Positions 19,248-28,722 of a DNA stretch of 64,000 bases are shown piece by piece. This DNA is from CADEED01 sp039931065 (lineage in GTDB: Bacteria > Pseudomonadota > Gammaproteobacteria > Steroidobacterales > Steroidobacteraceae). How positions within the stretch are numbered: position 1 is the stretch's first letter; each line of letters opens with the position of its first letter. The DNA is taken from contig JBDTSP010000004.1 of assembly GCA_039931065.1 (NCBI GenBank), positions 62,001-126,000 of the forward strand, in the 5' to 3' direction. The position numbers were made by a program, and so were the translations under genes. The notes below the pieces were generated by a model that saw only the letters and a list, made by a program, of their open reading frames with translations, was not told the DNA's origin and did no database searches.

Positions 19248-20423
19248 CTATGCGGTCTTGCGCACTCCGGCATCCGCGGCGAGCGCGGCGGCCTTGTCGG
19301 TTTTTTCCCAGGTGAATTCCGGTTCGTTGCGGCCGAAATGGCCGTACGCGGCGGTCTTCTTGTAGATGGGACGCAGCAGGTCGAGCATCTGCACGATGCC
19401 CTTGGGGCGCAGATCGAAGTGCTGGCGGACCAGCGCTTCGAGCTTCTCGTCCGAAACCTTGCCGGTGCCGAAAGTGGTGACCATCACGCTGGTGGGCTGC
19501 GCCACGCCGATCGCGTAGGAGATCTGCACCTGGCACTTGCTGGCGAGACCTGCGGCAACGACGTTCTTCGCGACGTAACGCGCGGCATACGCGGCCGAGC
19601 GATCGACCTTCGAAGGATCCTTGCCCGAGAACGCGCCGCCGCCGTGCGGAGCCGCGCCACCGTAGGTGTCGACGATGATCTTGCGGCCCGTGAGACCGCA
19701 GTCACCCTGCGGCCCACCGATCACGAAGCGACCAGTCGGATTCACGAGGTACTTGATGTTTTTCGACAAGGTCTGGCCGGCAAGCACGGGCTTGATGATC
19801 TCTTCGATCACGGCCTGCTCGATGTGTTTGTGCTCGACGTCGGGGTGATGCTGTGTCGACAACACGATGGTGTCGATTTCCGCCGGTTTGCCGTCGACGT
19901 ATTTCACCGTGACCTGCGACTTCGCGTCGGGGCGCAGCCACTTGAGCTTGCCTGACTTCCGCAGCTGGGCCTGCTTCTCGACCAGGCGGTGCGAGAGGTA
20001 GATAGGCAGCGGCATGAGGCTGTCGGTCTCGGTGCACGCGTAGCCGAACATCATGCCCTGGTCGCCGGCGCCCTGTTCGAGGTTCAGGCCCTTGCCTTCG
20101 TCCACGCCCTGCGCGATGTCCGGGGACTGCTTGTCGTAGGCGACCAGCACGGCGCAACCCTTGTAGTCGATGCCGTAGTCACTGTTGTCGTAACCAATCT
20201 CTTTGATGGTGTCGCGAGTGATGGCATGGAAATCGACCACGGCCTTGGTGGTGATCTCACCGGCCAACACGACGAGGCCCGTGTTGCACAGCGTCTCAGC
20301 GCCGACGCGCGAACTCTTGTCCTGGGCGAGCAGCGCATCGAGCACCGCGTCGGAGATCTGGTCGGCGACTTTGTCCGGGTGGCCTTCTGAAACCGACTCG
20401 GACGTAAACAGGAAACTGCTCAT
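19248..20423 (-). CDS. metK: S-adenosylmethionine synthetase
   Basis: Makes S-adenosylmethionine from methionine and ATP. The 391-residue protein carries the family signatures FTSESVSEGHPDKVADQISD at the N-terminus, GAGDQGMMFGYACTET and GGGAFSGKDPSKVDRSAAYA, with catalytic His and Lys residues in place. The ATG at 20423 follows a GGAAAGAGG-type site. It lies between the adenosine kinase-like gene (24 bases upstream) and ahcY, giving an S-adenosylmethionine cycle unit. The C-terminal residues DAGVRKTA end just before the repeat array. Confidence 0.97.
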   Translation of the reverse strand: MSSFLFTSESVSEGHPDKVADQISDAVLDALLAQDKSSRVGAETLCNTGLVVLAGEITTKAVVDFHAITRDTIKEIGYDNSDYGIDYKGCAVLVAYDKQSPDIAQGVDEGKGLNLEQGAGDQGMMFGYACTETDSLMPLPIYLSHRLVEKQAQLRKSGKLKWLRPDAKSQVTVKYVDGKPAEIDTIVLSTQHHPDVEHKHIEQAVIEEIIKPVLAGQTLSKNIKYLVNPTGRFVIGGPQGDCGLTGRKIIVDTYGGAAPHGGGAFSGKDPSKVDRSAAYAARYVAKNVVAAGLASKCQVQISYAIGVAQPTSVMVTTFGTGKVSDEKLEALVRQHFDLRPKGIVQMLDLLRPIYKKTAAYGHFGRNEPEFTWEKTDKAAALAADAGVRKTA

Positions 20424-20446
20424 TCTCTAAACCTCTTTCCTAAGTT

Positions 20447-21406
20447 CTAACTGGCTGCGCGCAGCGGCGCGCCGAAAGCGGTCGCATACATCTGCGCGAA
20501 TTCCGCCTGCGTGAATGTATGGTTCTGCGTGCCGCGAACGGCGATCTTGATGGCGCCCATGAGCGAAGCGATACGCCCCGTGGTTTCCCAGTCGAGTCCG
20601 CGCAGGATGCCGTGAATCAGGCCGGCGCGGTAGGCGTCGCCGCAGCCGGTCGGGTCGACGATCTCGCGGGCCGGGGCGCAGGGGATGTGGTGCACCTTGC
20701 CATCGGCATGGATGACCGAGCCCTCGCCGCCGCGCGTGATGATCAAGGCCTTCACGTGTTTGCAGACGTCCGCCTCGCTCCAGCCAGTGCGCTCCTGCAG
20801 CAACGCCCATTCGTAGTCGTTGACCGCGAGCCAGTCCGAGATCGAGATGAAGCGCTTGAAATCGTCGCCGGCGAACAATGGCATCGCCTGGCCCGGATCG
20901 AAGATGAAGGGGATGCTGGCGGCCTTGAACTGCTCGGCGTGCTGCAGCATGCCCTCGCGGCTGTCCGGCGCGATGACCCCAATCGATATACCGTCATTCG
21001 CCGGCACCTTGATGCGCGCCGAATGGTTCATGGCGCCCGGATGGAACGCCGTGATCTGGTTGGAATCGAGGTCGGTGGTGATGAACGCCTGGGCGCAGTG
21101 TTCTTCGGGAATGGTCACGAGATATTTCCCGGACATCCCGACCTTCTGCATCCACTCGCGGTACGGCGCGAAATCCGAACCGATGCCCCCCATCGGGTAG
21201 CCGGTGTCACCGAGCAACTTGAGGTTGTACGCAATGTTGCCCGCACACCCGCCGAACTCGCGCCGCATCTGCGGCACCAGGAAGGCGACGTTCAGCATGT
21301 GCAGCTTGTCGGCGAGGATGTGTTTTTGAAAGCGGTCCGGGAACACCATGATGGTGTCGTACGCGACCGATCCGCAGATGAGAGCGCTCTTATCTATTGC
21401 CGCCAT
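20447..21406 (-). CDS. PfkB-family carbohydrate kinase, probable adenosine kinase
   Basis: Ribokinase-fold kinase of 319 residues. It has the N-terminal GSVAYDTIMVFPD, the PfkB signature 1 region FGGCAGNIAYNLKLLGD and signature 2 DPTGCGDAYRAGLIHGI, whose Asp is the catalytic base. Its position between an MTHFR-like gene and metK-ahcY argues for adenosine kinase, which removes the adenosine made by AhcY and so pulls the cycle forward. Another nucleoside or sugar is possible. The ATG at 21406 fits where homology begins; a longer frame is open. Confidence 0.82.
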   Translation of the reverse strand: MAAIDKSALICGSVAYDTIMVFPDRFQKHILADKLHMLNVAFLVPQMRREFGGCAGNIAYNLKLLGDTGYPMGGIGSDFAPYREWMQKVGMSGKYLVTIPEEHCAQAFITTDLDSNQITAFHPGAMNHSARIKVPANDGISIGVIAPDSREGMLQHAEQFKAASIPFIFDPGQAMPLFAGDDFKRFISISDWLAVNDYEWALLQERTGWSEADVCKHVKALIITRGGEGSVIHADGKVHHIPCAPAREIVDPTGCGDAYRAGLIHGILRGLDWETTGRIASLMGAIKIAVRGTQNHTFTQAEFAQMYATAFGAPLRAAS

Positions 21407-21425
21407 GCCGATTCCAGGCCAATCC

Positions 21426-22361
21426 TTATGTTTCGAGTTCGGCGAACCCCGTTCCAGCCTCATTGAGCTCGAAGGACCCGTCGGTCACCGCCCGCAGCCA
21501 GCGGGCCGTCTCCAAAACGCCGCCGAACGCGAAGAAATGGGGCGCAAAGATACGCGAATCAGGGGCCGCTTGCTTGGCCGCGTAGACCCCCAACACCATT
21601 TCATCGACTCGGGTCACAAGGTGCGGTAACCGCCCGATAGTTAAGGCATTTCCGGACACCGCCCGGAGAGAAGCGCCGACACCGCATTGCATGGCGTACT
21701 TGAGCAGGCGCGGCAATGGGGTCGGACCCGCGACTCCGGCATAAATGGGTAACGTAATCCCGCGTGCGGCGAGGTTTCGCTCCCAACTCCCAAGGGCGCG
21801 CGCGTCGAAGCCGAATTGAGTCGCGATGTGCATGCGCGTGCCGGTGGCTTCCGCGAATGCCTGTTTCCGTGTGAGCGCGTCCCACAGGGTGGCCTCAGGA
21901 ACGACGGGATGCCCCTCCGGATGACCCGCGACGCCGATCCGCCGGATGCCTGCATCGAGAGTGACCCGGGATTCGAGCAACTCGAGCGTGCTCGTGAAGC
22001 AACCCTGCGTCACCGCGCGATCACCGGCGATGAGCAGGATCTGATCGACGCCTGCCGCCGCCAGCGTCTGCAGCGCGCGCCGCAGACTGTCGGGGCCGAC
22101 CACGCGCCGCGCGACGATGTGCGGCGAAACCGTCAGTCCCTGGGAGCGCAGCCGCAACGCCACGCGCACCACGTCATCGAGACTGGCCTTGGGTGTATGC
22201 GCCACGTACACACACATCCGCGGCGGAATGACTCGCGCGAATTCGTCGACGCGCGCTTCGTCGTGTGGTGTGACCTCGGTCGACCCGGCCGCGACGAACT
22301 CGCGCAGTCGTTGTTTGAGGGCGTGTGTGCGCGCTTGCGTCGGCTGCATGTTTGCGTTCAT
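21426..22361 (-). CDS. Methylenetetrahydrofolate reductase-like protein, divergent
   Basis: TIM-barrel protein of about 311 residues related to MTHFR. It keeps the LLIAGDRA loop with the conserved Asp and the MHIATQFGFDA motif containing the folate-contacting Gln. The N-terminal FEFFPP motif with catalytic Glu is replaced by VYVAHTPKAS. It is first in the run leading into the adenosine kinase-like gene and metK, so it probably serves methyl-THF metabolism, perhaps in the oxidative direction or with a different substrate. ATGs at 22361 and 22349 are both possible, and no strong ribosome binding site decides between them. Confidence 0.72.
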   Translation of the reverse strand: MNANMQPTQARTHALKQRLREFVAAGSTEVTPHDEARVDEFARVIPPRMCVYVAHTPKASLDDVVRVALRLRSQGLTVSPHIVARRVVGPDSLRRALQTLAAAGVDQILLIAGDRAVTQGCFTSTLELLESRVTLDAGIRRIGVAGHPEGHPVVPEATLWDALTRKQAFAEATGTRMHIATQFGFDARALGSWERNLAARGITLPIYAGVAGPTPLPRLLKYAMQCGVGASLRAVSGNALTIGRLPHLVTRVDEMVLGVYAAKQAAPDSRIFAPHFFAFGGVLETARWLRAVTDGSFELNEAGTGFAELET

Positions 22362-22463
22362 GCGGCGCACGGTACTTGCGCGTGCGCGCGCGATGAAATT
22401 GCTTGTGCGGATGAGAGCCATCTGTTTTTGCGTCGCATCCGCCGCGAACGAAAACTCGATGAC

Positions 22464-22732
22464 CAGCGCATACGATCGCACAACTCGCGAGCGGCGTCGG
22501 CGGCGCCGGTAACGGCCCGGCTACCTACTCCATGCTTGGCGACATGTTCCCCGCCTCGAAGCTGGCCAAGGCCGTGTCGGTCATGAACATCGGCTTCATG
22601 TTCGGCCTCGGCGCCGCGATGTTGTTGGGCGCGACGCTGATCGGCGCGATCTCGAAGGTGCCCGACCTCTCGCTGCCGCTGACGGAACATTGCGCCCCTG
22701 GCTGGTGGGTACCGCAATCCGCGCGCGCCTAA
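22464..22732 (+). pseudogene. MFS transporter internal fragment
   Basis: About 75 recognisable codons: QLASGVGGAGNGPATYSMLG, then DMFPASKLAKAVSVMNIGFM and FGLGAAMLLGATLIGAISKV, ending PDLSLPL before the frame degenerates. This matches helices 4-6 of an MFS permease of the sugar-acid/aromatic-acid transporter type. No start, N-terminus or second half is present. It lies between two convergent minus/plus contexts and is probably the trace of a deleted transporter, perhaps the same kind as the remnant at 5.8-6.3 kb. Confidence 0.7.
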
Positions 22733-22754
22733 CAAATGTTGATCGGAAGAAAAT

Positions 22755-22822
22755 AGTGCCGGGTAGGGATTGATTCGCCCTCCGGACAAGTAGCGACGTC
22801 GACTCAATCCCTGCCCGGCACT
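22755..22822. repeat. Inverted repeat with 19-base arms
   Basis: AGTGCCGGGTAGGGATTGA at 22755-22773 pairs with TCAATCCCTGCCCGGCACT at 22804-22822 (one G-U/mismatch), around a 30-base loop. It lies between the MFS fragment and the TonB-receptor 3' end. Its architecture resembles the other REP-like repeats here but the sequence family differs. Confidence 0.7.
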
Positions 22823-22860
22823 ACTTTCCCCACCCGGCGGCACCCACTCATGAACAGAGC

Positions 22861-22898
22861 GCAACGTGGATGAGGGCTTACCGCCCTCATCCCGTTGC
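22861..22898 (-). terminator. Hairpin after the TonB-dependent receptor gene
   Basis: A 16-pair stem with one bulge (GCAACG and GGATGAGGGC pairing with GCCCTCATCC and CGTTGC) around a 5-base loop, 26 bases past the receptor stop. No U-tract follows, so termination is plausible but unproven. Confidence 0.5.
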
Positions 22899-22923
22899 AC
22901 GACTTCAGCCGGGGGATTTGGCC

Positions 22924-25464
22924 TCAGTCGAAGGAACGCTTCACCGTGATCGCCCAGGTACGCGGCTTGCCCGGCGAACCATAAACATGGCCGACGGAGT
23001 AGGAGTCGTTCACCTTGGTGCCGAGGTAGTACTTATCCGTCAGGTTTTGCACCTCGAGAGCGACGCCCCATTTGTTCTCTTCCGATTCCCACCAGACGCG
23101 CGCATTCGCGAGCGTGTAAGCATCGATCAGATTGTCGACCAGCAGATTCGTGATCGGACCCCCACCGCCCGCCTGGCTGTAGGGCGCGGCGCGCACGTTG
23201 GTGCTGGAAACGATCTCACCGGGGACATTCCCGGCCTCCGTGAAGATCTCCGACTGGTAGGCAGCGTCGACACGGAAATGCAGCTTGCCTCCCATCACAT
23301 CGTCGACATCGTATTGCACGCCGAAGCTGGCCTTCTTCTCGGGCGTGTAGGGCATGATGTCGTTGATGCCGACGCCGGTACCTGCGGACAAGACGATGTC
23401 CGTGTACTGGAAATCGAGCAGGCTGAACGACGCATCGATGCTGAAGTTCTTCGTCGGGTTGAAATACGCCTCGAGCTCGACACCCTTCACGTCCGCCGAA
23501 CCAACGTTGCTGGGACGCAAGCAAGGTGTCTGCTGCCCCACCGGCAAGTCGTCACAGAAAGTCGAGAGCAGCACGATGTCGTTGTAATCGAAGAAGAACC
23601 CGGCCAGGTTCACGCGCAGCTTGTCATTGAACAAGTCTGTCTTGACGCCCAATTCGTACGACGTGATCGTCTCCGGGATATGCGCCGTCGCCTGGCTCGG
23701 GAAGTATGGCCGTGCGTTGAATCCGCCCGCGCGGTAGCCGGTCGCGGCTTGCGTGTAGACCATGAGATCTTCCGTGAAGCGATAGTCGAGCGCGACTCGC
23801 CAGTCGAGCTGATCGTTCTTGAACGGCGGCGGACTGACCTCGTTGATGCCGAACAACAGGCAGTTCGGCTGATTGCCGACTCCGGTCGGCCCTGCGGTCG
23901 GAGCACCGAGGAAGAAATTGCACGGACCCTGGATATCCGAGTAGTCAGGATTGTGCCGGAAGTAGTGATATTCCTTCTCGTCCCAGGATTGGCGAACGCC
24001 GGTCGTGAGATGAAACGCCTCGGTGAAGCTGAAGGTGGCATTGGCGAACAGCGCTTTGTTGTTCGAAGGCGTTGGATCGGGCCCATGAATGAAGTCGAGG
24101 CCGCCGTACGGAATATCGATGCGCCCCGTGTAGAAACCATCCGTATCGAAATAGAAACCACCCACGGTGAAGTCGACGATGCCGACCTTGCCGTTAAAGC
24201 GTATTTCCTGGCTCTTCTGCTCGTTCGTCTGCGTCTGGTTGAGAAGATTGGAAGTGAGCGGAGCACCGTCCACGTCATAAGACCAGTCGGTCTTGTAGTC
24301 ACGATAGGAGGTGATAGACGTCAGCGAGAACGCGTCGCTCAGCTGCCATTCGACCGACAGCGCGATGCCCCAGTTGTCCATGTCGCGGTGCGGATCGAGC
24401 ACCAGCGGCTTGTACGGCATCTGCGTATCGCCGACGTACAGATCGGCAAAAGTCGCGTACGTGATGTAGCGGCCGTCGTAACGAGTCTGCGTGTCGCAGC
24501 TGTTAGGACCCGACGGAACGAACTGGCAGTTGTACCGAACCGGCTGACCGTCAGTGCCCATGAGCCAGGGCCGCGATTCGGTGCCGTTGAGCACTCCGGC
24601 CGCGTTTGCGTACAGCAGAGTCGCGACGCCCGGATCGTTGCGTTCCCGGGTGTAGTCAGTCGAAAGGTTGATGTCGACCGTATCGCTCGGGTGCCAACGC
24701 AAAGCAATCTTGCCCGCCGCCATGGCGACGCCACCATCGTGGCCCAGCACCGGGTTCAGACCCTGTCGTTGGGTGGGCACATTCGACCCTGGGTGGGTCG
24801 CCCCGAAATCGACACGCTTGATATAACCCGTCTCGTTCTTGCTCACGCCCGACACACGCAACGAAACGGTGTCGGACAGTTTGGCGTCGAAGAGGCCGCG
24901 CAGGTCAACACGGTCGTAAGAGCCGTAGGTCGCCTGGAATGCGCCCGAATCGTCGCCCTGCGGCCGCACCGAATACATTTTGATGGCGCCGCCGATCGAA
25001 TTGCGGCCCGCCAACGTTCCTTGCGGCCCGCGCAGGATTTCCACCCGTTCGACATCCATGAGGTCGAGCAGCGAGCCCGTCAGGGTCGGCAGATAGACGT
25101 CGTCGACGTAGATGCCGACACCCGGCTCGACGGCGAAATTGGGATCGTTCTGACCGATGCCGCGGATATACGCGATGAGTCCGGAGGCGTATTCCTGGTT
25201 CTGCGCCGCCAGTGTGACGTTGGGTGCCTGACGGGCAACCTCGGCGATATCGGTCTGGCTGCGCCGCTCGAGCATGTCGCCCGAGACGGCCGTGATGGCC
25301 AGCGGAGTGTCCTGCAGGTTCTGCTTGCGAAACTGAGCGGTGACGATCACTTCCTCGAGCTTGTCAGCCTCGGTGGCCTGCTGTGCCAGCAAAGGCCCGG
25401 CGACTGTGACACCCAGAATTGCGGCGATGGACTCAACCAACGGCTTGCGGCGCGTAGCTCTCAC
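22924..25464 (-). CDS. TonB-dependent outer-membrane receptor
   Basis: Active-transport receptor of 846 residues. A signal peptide (to about residue 28, ending LLAQQ) is followed by a TonB-box-like EEVIVTAQFRKQ, a plug domain with ERVEILRGPQGTLAGRNSIG, then a 22-strand barrel ending in the aromatic TWAITVKRSFD. The GTG start at 25464 has AGGGGG 8 bases upstream. Substrate unknown; the adjacent exported PQQ dehydrogenase and SDR remnant suggest uptake of an alcohol, terpenoid or other hydrophobic carbon source. It belongs to the large FecA/CirA-like group common in sphingomonads and Steroidobacter-type bacteria. Confidence 0.93.
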   Translation of the reverse strand: MRATRRKPLVESIAAILGVTVAGPLLAQQATEADKLEEVIVTAQFRKQNLQDTPLAITAVSGDMLERRSQTDIAEVARQAPNVTLAAQNQEYASGLIAYIRGIGQNDPNFAVEPGVGIYVDDVYLPTLTGSLLDLMDVERVEILRGPQGTLAGRNSIGGAIKMYSVRPQGDDSGAFQATYGSYDRVDLRGLFDAKLSDTVSLRVSGVSKNETGYIKRVDFGATHPGSNVPTQRQGLNPVLGHDGGVAMAAGKIALRWHPSDTVDINLSTDYTRERNDPGVATLLYANAAGVLNGTESRPWLMGTDGQPVRYNCQFVPSGPNSCDTQTRYDGRYITYATFADLYVGDTQMPYKPLVLDPHRDMDNWGIALSVEWQLSDAFSLTSITSYRDYKTDWSYDVDGAPLTSNLLNQTQTNEQKSQEIRFNGKVGIVDFTVGGFYFDTDGFYTGRIDIPYGGLDFIHGPDPTPSNNKALFANATFSFTEAFHLTTGVRQSWDEKEYHYFRHNPDYSDIQGPCNFFLGAPTAGPTGVGNQPNCLLFGINEVSPPPFKNDQLDWRVALDYRFTEDLMVYTQAATGYRAGGFNARPYFPSQATAHIPETITSYELGVKTDLFNDKLRVNLAGFFFDYNDIVLLSTFCDDLPVGQQTPCLRPSNVGSADVKGVELEAYFNPTKNFSIDASFSLLDFQYTDIVLSAGTGVGINDIMPYTPEKKASFGVQYDVDDVMGGKLHFRVDAAYQSEIFTEAGNVPGEIVSSTNVRAAPYSQAGGGGPITNLLVDNLIDAYTLANARVWWESEENKWGVALEVQNLTDKYYLGTKVNDSYSVGHVYGSPGKPRTWAITVKRSFD

Positions 25465-25497
25465 GTTAACCCCCTGCTCAAACGAATATTCTGTGGA

Positions 25498-25779
25498 TTA
25501 GAAATCGGCTACTTTTATAGTTAGAGTTTGGGCCGAATCTGTGGCGGGCTTGCAACTGGCAGCGCAATCCGTCTCAACCGCGCGTGCCAGCCGGAGGGGT
25601 TCGGGTTGGCACCGGCGAGGCACTTTCATCCCAGCCGCGGAAAATGCCCGCGCCATGCCGAGACCGATGCCGCTCGACCCGCCAGTCATGAAGGCGACCT
25701 TGCCTTTCAGGTTCGCGAGCGGCGTCTGGATTTTTGTCACAGAGGATTTGGCGCCGGCACCATGCGATTCCTTCCGCAT
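25498..25779 (-). pseudogene. Short-chain dehydrogenase N-terminal fragment
   Basis: Starts at an ATG with a good AGGAAGG site 10 bases after the PQQ dehydrogenase gene. It encodes the classical SDR cofactor motif in LKGKVAFMTGGSSGIGLGMA followed by RAFSAAGMKV. After about 42 residues the sequence loses SDR character and stops at 25498. A full SDR is about 250 residues, so most of the gene has been lost. It was presumably co-transcribed with the PQQ dehydrogenase. Confidence 0.75.
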
Positions 25780-25789
25780 GGATCCTTCC

Positions 25790-27973
25790 TCATGCAGACG
25801 GTGGCGTGCCGGTGGACTCGAGCGAGCCCGGTGGTTTCGGCGGTTCCCGATTCTCTTCGGGCTTGTCTGATTCGGCCGGCTTCGGTGCTTCGACCGGCGG
25901 CGCAACGCCATTCGGCCGGGTCGCGAGCCGCGCGCGATAACGCAGGTAGTGCCGCAACGACTCGAGTTCGCGATCGGTGAGCTCGGCGAACTTCGGCATG
26001 CCGCGCGTCTCGAGACCGCCCTTGACGACGGTCGCGAACGAGGCCGGATTCAGGACGACCTGCGAAGCGCGCAGATCGGGCGCGGTGCCACCGGCCACGG
26101 CGCCCGGGCCATGACAGAGCTGACAACGCGACCACTGCTGGATGCCTTCCTTCACCAGCGCTTCATCGACGGTGAACTCGGGGCCGTCGAGCGGCTTGGC
26201 GAACACCGGCGGCGGAGTCGGCGGTAGTTTGCCCTTGCCGTCGAGCACGAAGGTGAGCAGGCGCCGCGGATGGATGCGTGCATCCCAGCCGAATTTCGCC
26301 GCCATCGATCCGAAGCCGCCGGCCGCGCCATTCATCGGCCCGGTGAGGATCGACACGTATTGTTGTTTGCCGATGGCGAACGTGATGGGTGTGCCGAGCG
26401 CGGCCGTGGCGGCGTAGAACGACCAGACGCGGCGGCCGTCGGACGCGCCATAGGCATTGATGTGTCCGTCGGCCTGGCCCTGGAACACCAGGTCGCCGGC
26501 GGTCGCCATCGTGCCGCCGTTTTGCGGGCCTGGTGTGGGTTGTTGCCAGACTGCGCGTTGCTTCACCGGGTCGCAGGCGGTCAGGAAACTCTTGCCGCCG
26601 TCGGCCGGCGGATCGCCATCCGAAGTCGGGAAGCCTGTGTACTGGATGGATTGCGGCAACGGATGCCAGTTGTTCACGTCCACGTCGCCGCCGAGCTGCG
26701 CCGGCATTTCGATGGTGGGCACGTACACGAGATTGGTCTTCGGGCTGAACGACTGCGGATAGAGGTTGTGCACGCCCTGAAAACCCGGCCACAACGTGAC
26801 CGGGCCATTCTCGTAACGCGCGTTGGGAGCGAGTACCGGCTTGCCGGTGGCCAGGTCGACCTTGGTCGCCCAGGTGACCGTACCTAACTTCTCGGCCGAG
26901 ATCAGCTTGCCGGTGACGCGGTCGATTACGTAGAAGAAGCCGTTCTTGGGAGCGTGCAGCAGCACCTTGCGCGGCGCGCCACCGATGTTGAGCGTGGCCA
27001 GCGTCATGTCCATCGAGGAGTCGTAATCCCACGAGTCGCCGGGAGTAGTTTGGTAGTGCCAGACGTATTCGCCGGTGTCGGCGTCGAGCGCAACCACCGA
27101 ACACAGGAACAGGTTGTCGCCGCCACCGGGACTGCGGATTTTCCAGTTCCACGGATCGCCGTTTCCGGTTCCCAGGTACACCCGGTTGAACTCCGGGTCG
27201 TAGGTCATGGCGTTCCAGACCGTGCCGCCACCGCCGTATTTCCACCACTCGCCAGTCCAGGTCCTGGCGGCCATTTCCATCGCCGGATTTTCGAATCCCT
27301 TGGCCGGATCGCCGGGCACCGTAAACCAGCGCCACAGTTGTTTGCCCGTGTTGGTGTCATACGCCGTGACGTAGCCGCGAATCGGCCCGAAATCCGCGCC
27401 GCCGAAACCGATGATGACCTTGTCATTGAAGACACGCGGCGGCCCCGAAATGAAGGCGCCATCGGCGGACGGGACGGTCTGCACGCTCCAGACCTGTGTG
27501 CCGGTCCTGGCATCGATTGCGATCAGGCGGCCGTCGTGTGTGCCGACGAACAGGCGTCCCTTCCAGAACGCGAGACCGCGAATGCCCCAGCCGGTCCGCA
27601 GCTTGGTGCCCGCGACCTTGGCGACTTCCGGGTCGAAGCGCCACAACAGCTTGCCGGTCCTGGCATCCACCGCGTGTACGAAGCTGTAGCCGGAGGCGAC
27701 GTAGATGACGCCGTCGACCGCGAGCGGCGTCGACTGATTGTTGGTGACGTCGAAATCGAGGGTCCAGGCCAGATTCAGGCGCGGCACGGTCTCGCGGTTG
27801 ATCTCCGTGAGCGGGCTGTAATGCGTCTCGCCGAAGGTGCGGCCATAGGCGGCCCAGTTGCGCCCGTCGGCATCATTGTTGAGCGCGGTGTTGTCGACCG
27901 ATGGTGTGGCCGCCGACGCTGACGCCGCGACGGCCCACAGTGCTGCGAAGCAAACGTAACGCAAGACCGGCAT
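25790..27973 (-). CDS. PQQ-dependent alcohol dehydrogenase with C-terminal cytochrome c domain
   Basis: Periplasmic quinohemoprotein alcohol dehydrogenase of 727 residues. A signal peptide (MPVLRYVCFAALWAVAASAS) leads into an eight-bladed propeller with repeated tryptophan-docking motifs (DARTGKLLWRFD, DADTGEYVWHYQ). Candidate active-site residues lie in GTGNGDPWNWKIRS (Asn) and TTPGDSWDYDSS (Asp). A heme c motif CQLCH is at residue 617 with a Met ligand in RGMPKF, followed by a proline-rich tail. The usual vicinal disulfide Cys-Cys is replaced by Arg126-Thr127. The ATG at 27973 follows GAGAGGGG. Electrons would go from alcohol to PQQ, heme c and a terminal acceptor. Confidence 0.92.
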   Translation of the reverse strand: MPVLRYVCFAALWAVAASASAATPSVDNTALNNDADGRNWAAYGRTFGETHYSPLTEINRETVPRLNLAWTLDFDVTNNQSTPLAVDGVIYVASGYSFVHAVDARTGKLLWRFDPEVAKVAGTKLRTGWGIRGLAFWKGRLFVGTHDGRLIAIDARTGTQVWSVQTVPSADGAFISGPPRVFNDKVIIGFGGADFGPIRGYVTAYDTNTGKQLWRWFTVPGDPAKGFENPAMEMAARTWTGEWWKYGGGGTVWNAMTYDPEFNRVYLGTGNGDPWNWKIRSPGGGDNLFLCSVVALDADTGEYVWHYQTTPGDSWDYDSSMDMTLATLNIGGAPRKVLLHAPKNGFFYVIDRVTGKLISAEKLGTVTWATKVDLATGKPVLAPNARYENGPVTLWPGFQGVHNLYPQSFSPKTNLVYVPTIEMPAQLGGDVDVNNWHPLPQSIQYTGFPTSDGDPPADGGKSFLTACDPVKQRAVWQQPTPGPQNGGTMATAGDLVFQGQADGHINAYGASDGRRVWSFYAATAALGTPITFAIGKQQYVSILTGPMNGAAGGFGSMAAKFGWDARIHPRRLLTFVLDGKGKLPPTPPPVFAKPLDGPEFTVDEALVKEGIQQWSRCQLCHGPGAVAGGTAPDLRASQVVLNPASFATVVKGGLETRGMPKFAELTDRELESLRHYLRYRARLATRPNGVAPPVEAPKPAESDKPEENREPPKPPGSLESTGTPPSA

Positions 27974-28194
27974 GTCCCCTCTCCGCTGGTGAATCACTCT
28001 CGACTTCACCACGATTCGCCACTCGACTCAAACGGAAACCGGGCTCGTCTTTCGCGACAGTGCCGCGCCGGAGCGCCGTGATAACTTGCCGCAGGATTCG
28101 GAATCGGAGGAGAAATCCGGCATCCAGGGCTGCACCATCGGCGATCCTATCTACCAGACGAAGAAAGAGACCAGCTGGCGCCTCAAGTCGCCTC

Positions 28195-28591
28195 TTCACC
28201 GTCGACTCCGACGAACTGTGTCACCTGGAACGGCCGCGGATTGAACGCCTGCGCGCGATAACTGGTCGCCGCCGAGGCAAACAACAACATCGAGTCGTTG
28301 AGTTTGAAATCTGCGCCGGCCTTCCAGTCGAAGTGGTTTTCGTCCGAGTGATGTGATTACGATTGAGTTGTCGAACTCCTGGTCCTTCTGGTCGGTGACA
28401 TGGAAAACGCCATTCGCGAAGGCCGAAAGGTTTTCCGAACTCGTGGTGTTCTTGCCGTTCATCAGCAAGGCGGTCGGAACGAATGCCGGGATCGAAACCT
28501 GCTGCGCGTTGGTGAAGTCACCCTGGTACCAGAACGCGCCGACAGTCCAATCAAGCTTGCCGGATCCGGACAACCGCACGGCGTTGACGTT
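28195..28591 (-). pseudogene. TonB-dependent receptor fragment (frameshifted)
   Basis: Encodes a piece of receptor barrel. VNAVRLSGSGKLDWTVGAFW through SSENLSAFANGVFHVTD is in one frame. Near 28355 the match moves to another frame, ENHFDWKAGADFKLNDSMLL and FASAATSYRAQAFNPRPFQV, ending at a TGA at 28195. Plug, N-terminus and final strands are missing. It lies divergent from the LysR gene at 28723, which may once have controlled it. Confidence 0.78.
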
Positions 28592-28722
28592 TCAACGCCA
28601 CGGTTCCCCTCGTGGCGGCATAAGAGCGCAATGCACCGGGCCGGACTCCACTCACGCGGAATGAGCCCTCAACTTGCCGGGAAAGCCCGGAAGGGTGTCG
28701 CCAGCGGCTATGATCGCGCGCC

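Noticed and set aside
22870..25524. Very long plus-strand open frame (about 880 codons) across the TonB receptor
   Set aside because: It is arginine-rich, antisense to a receptor with clear signal peptide, plug and barrel, and matches no family. Such frames arise from high GC codon bias.
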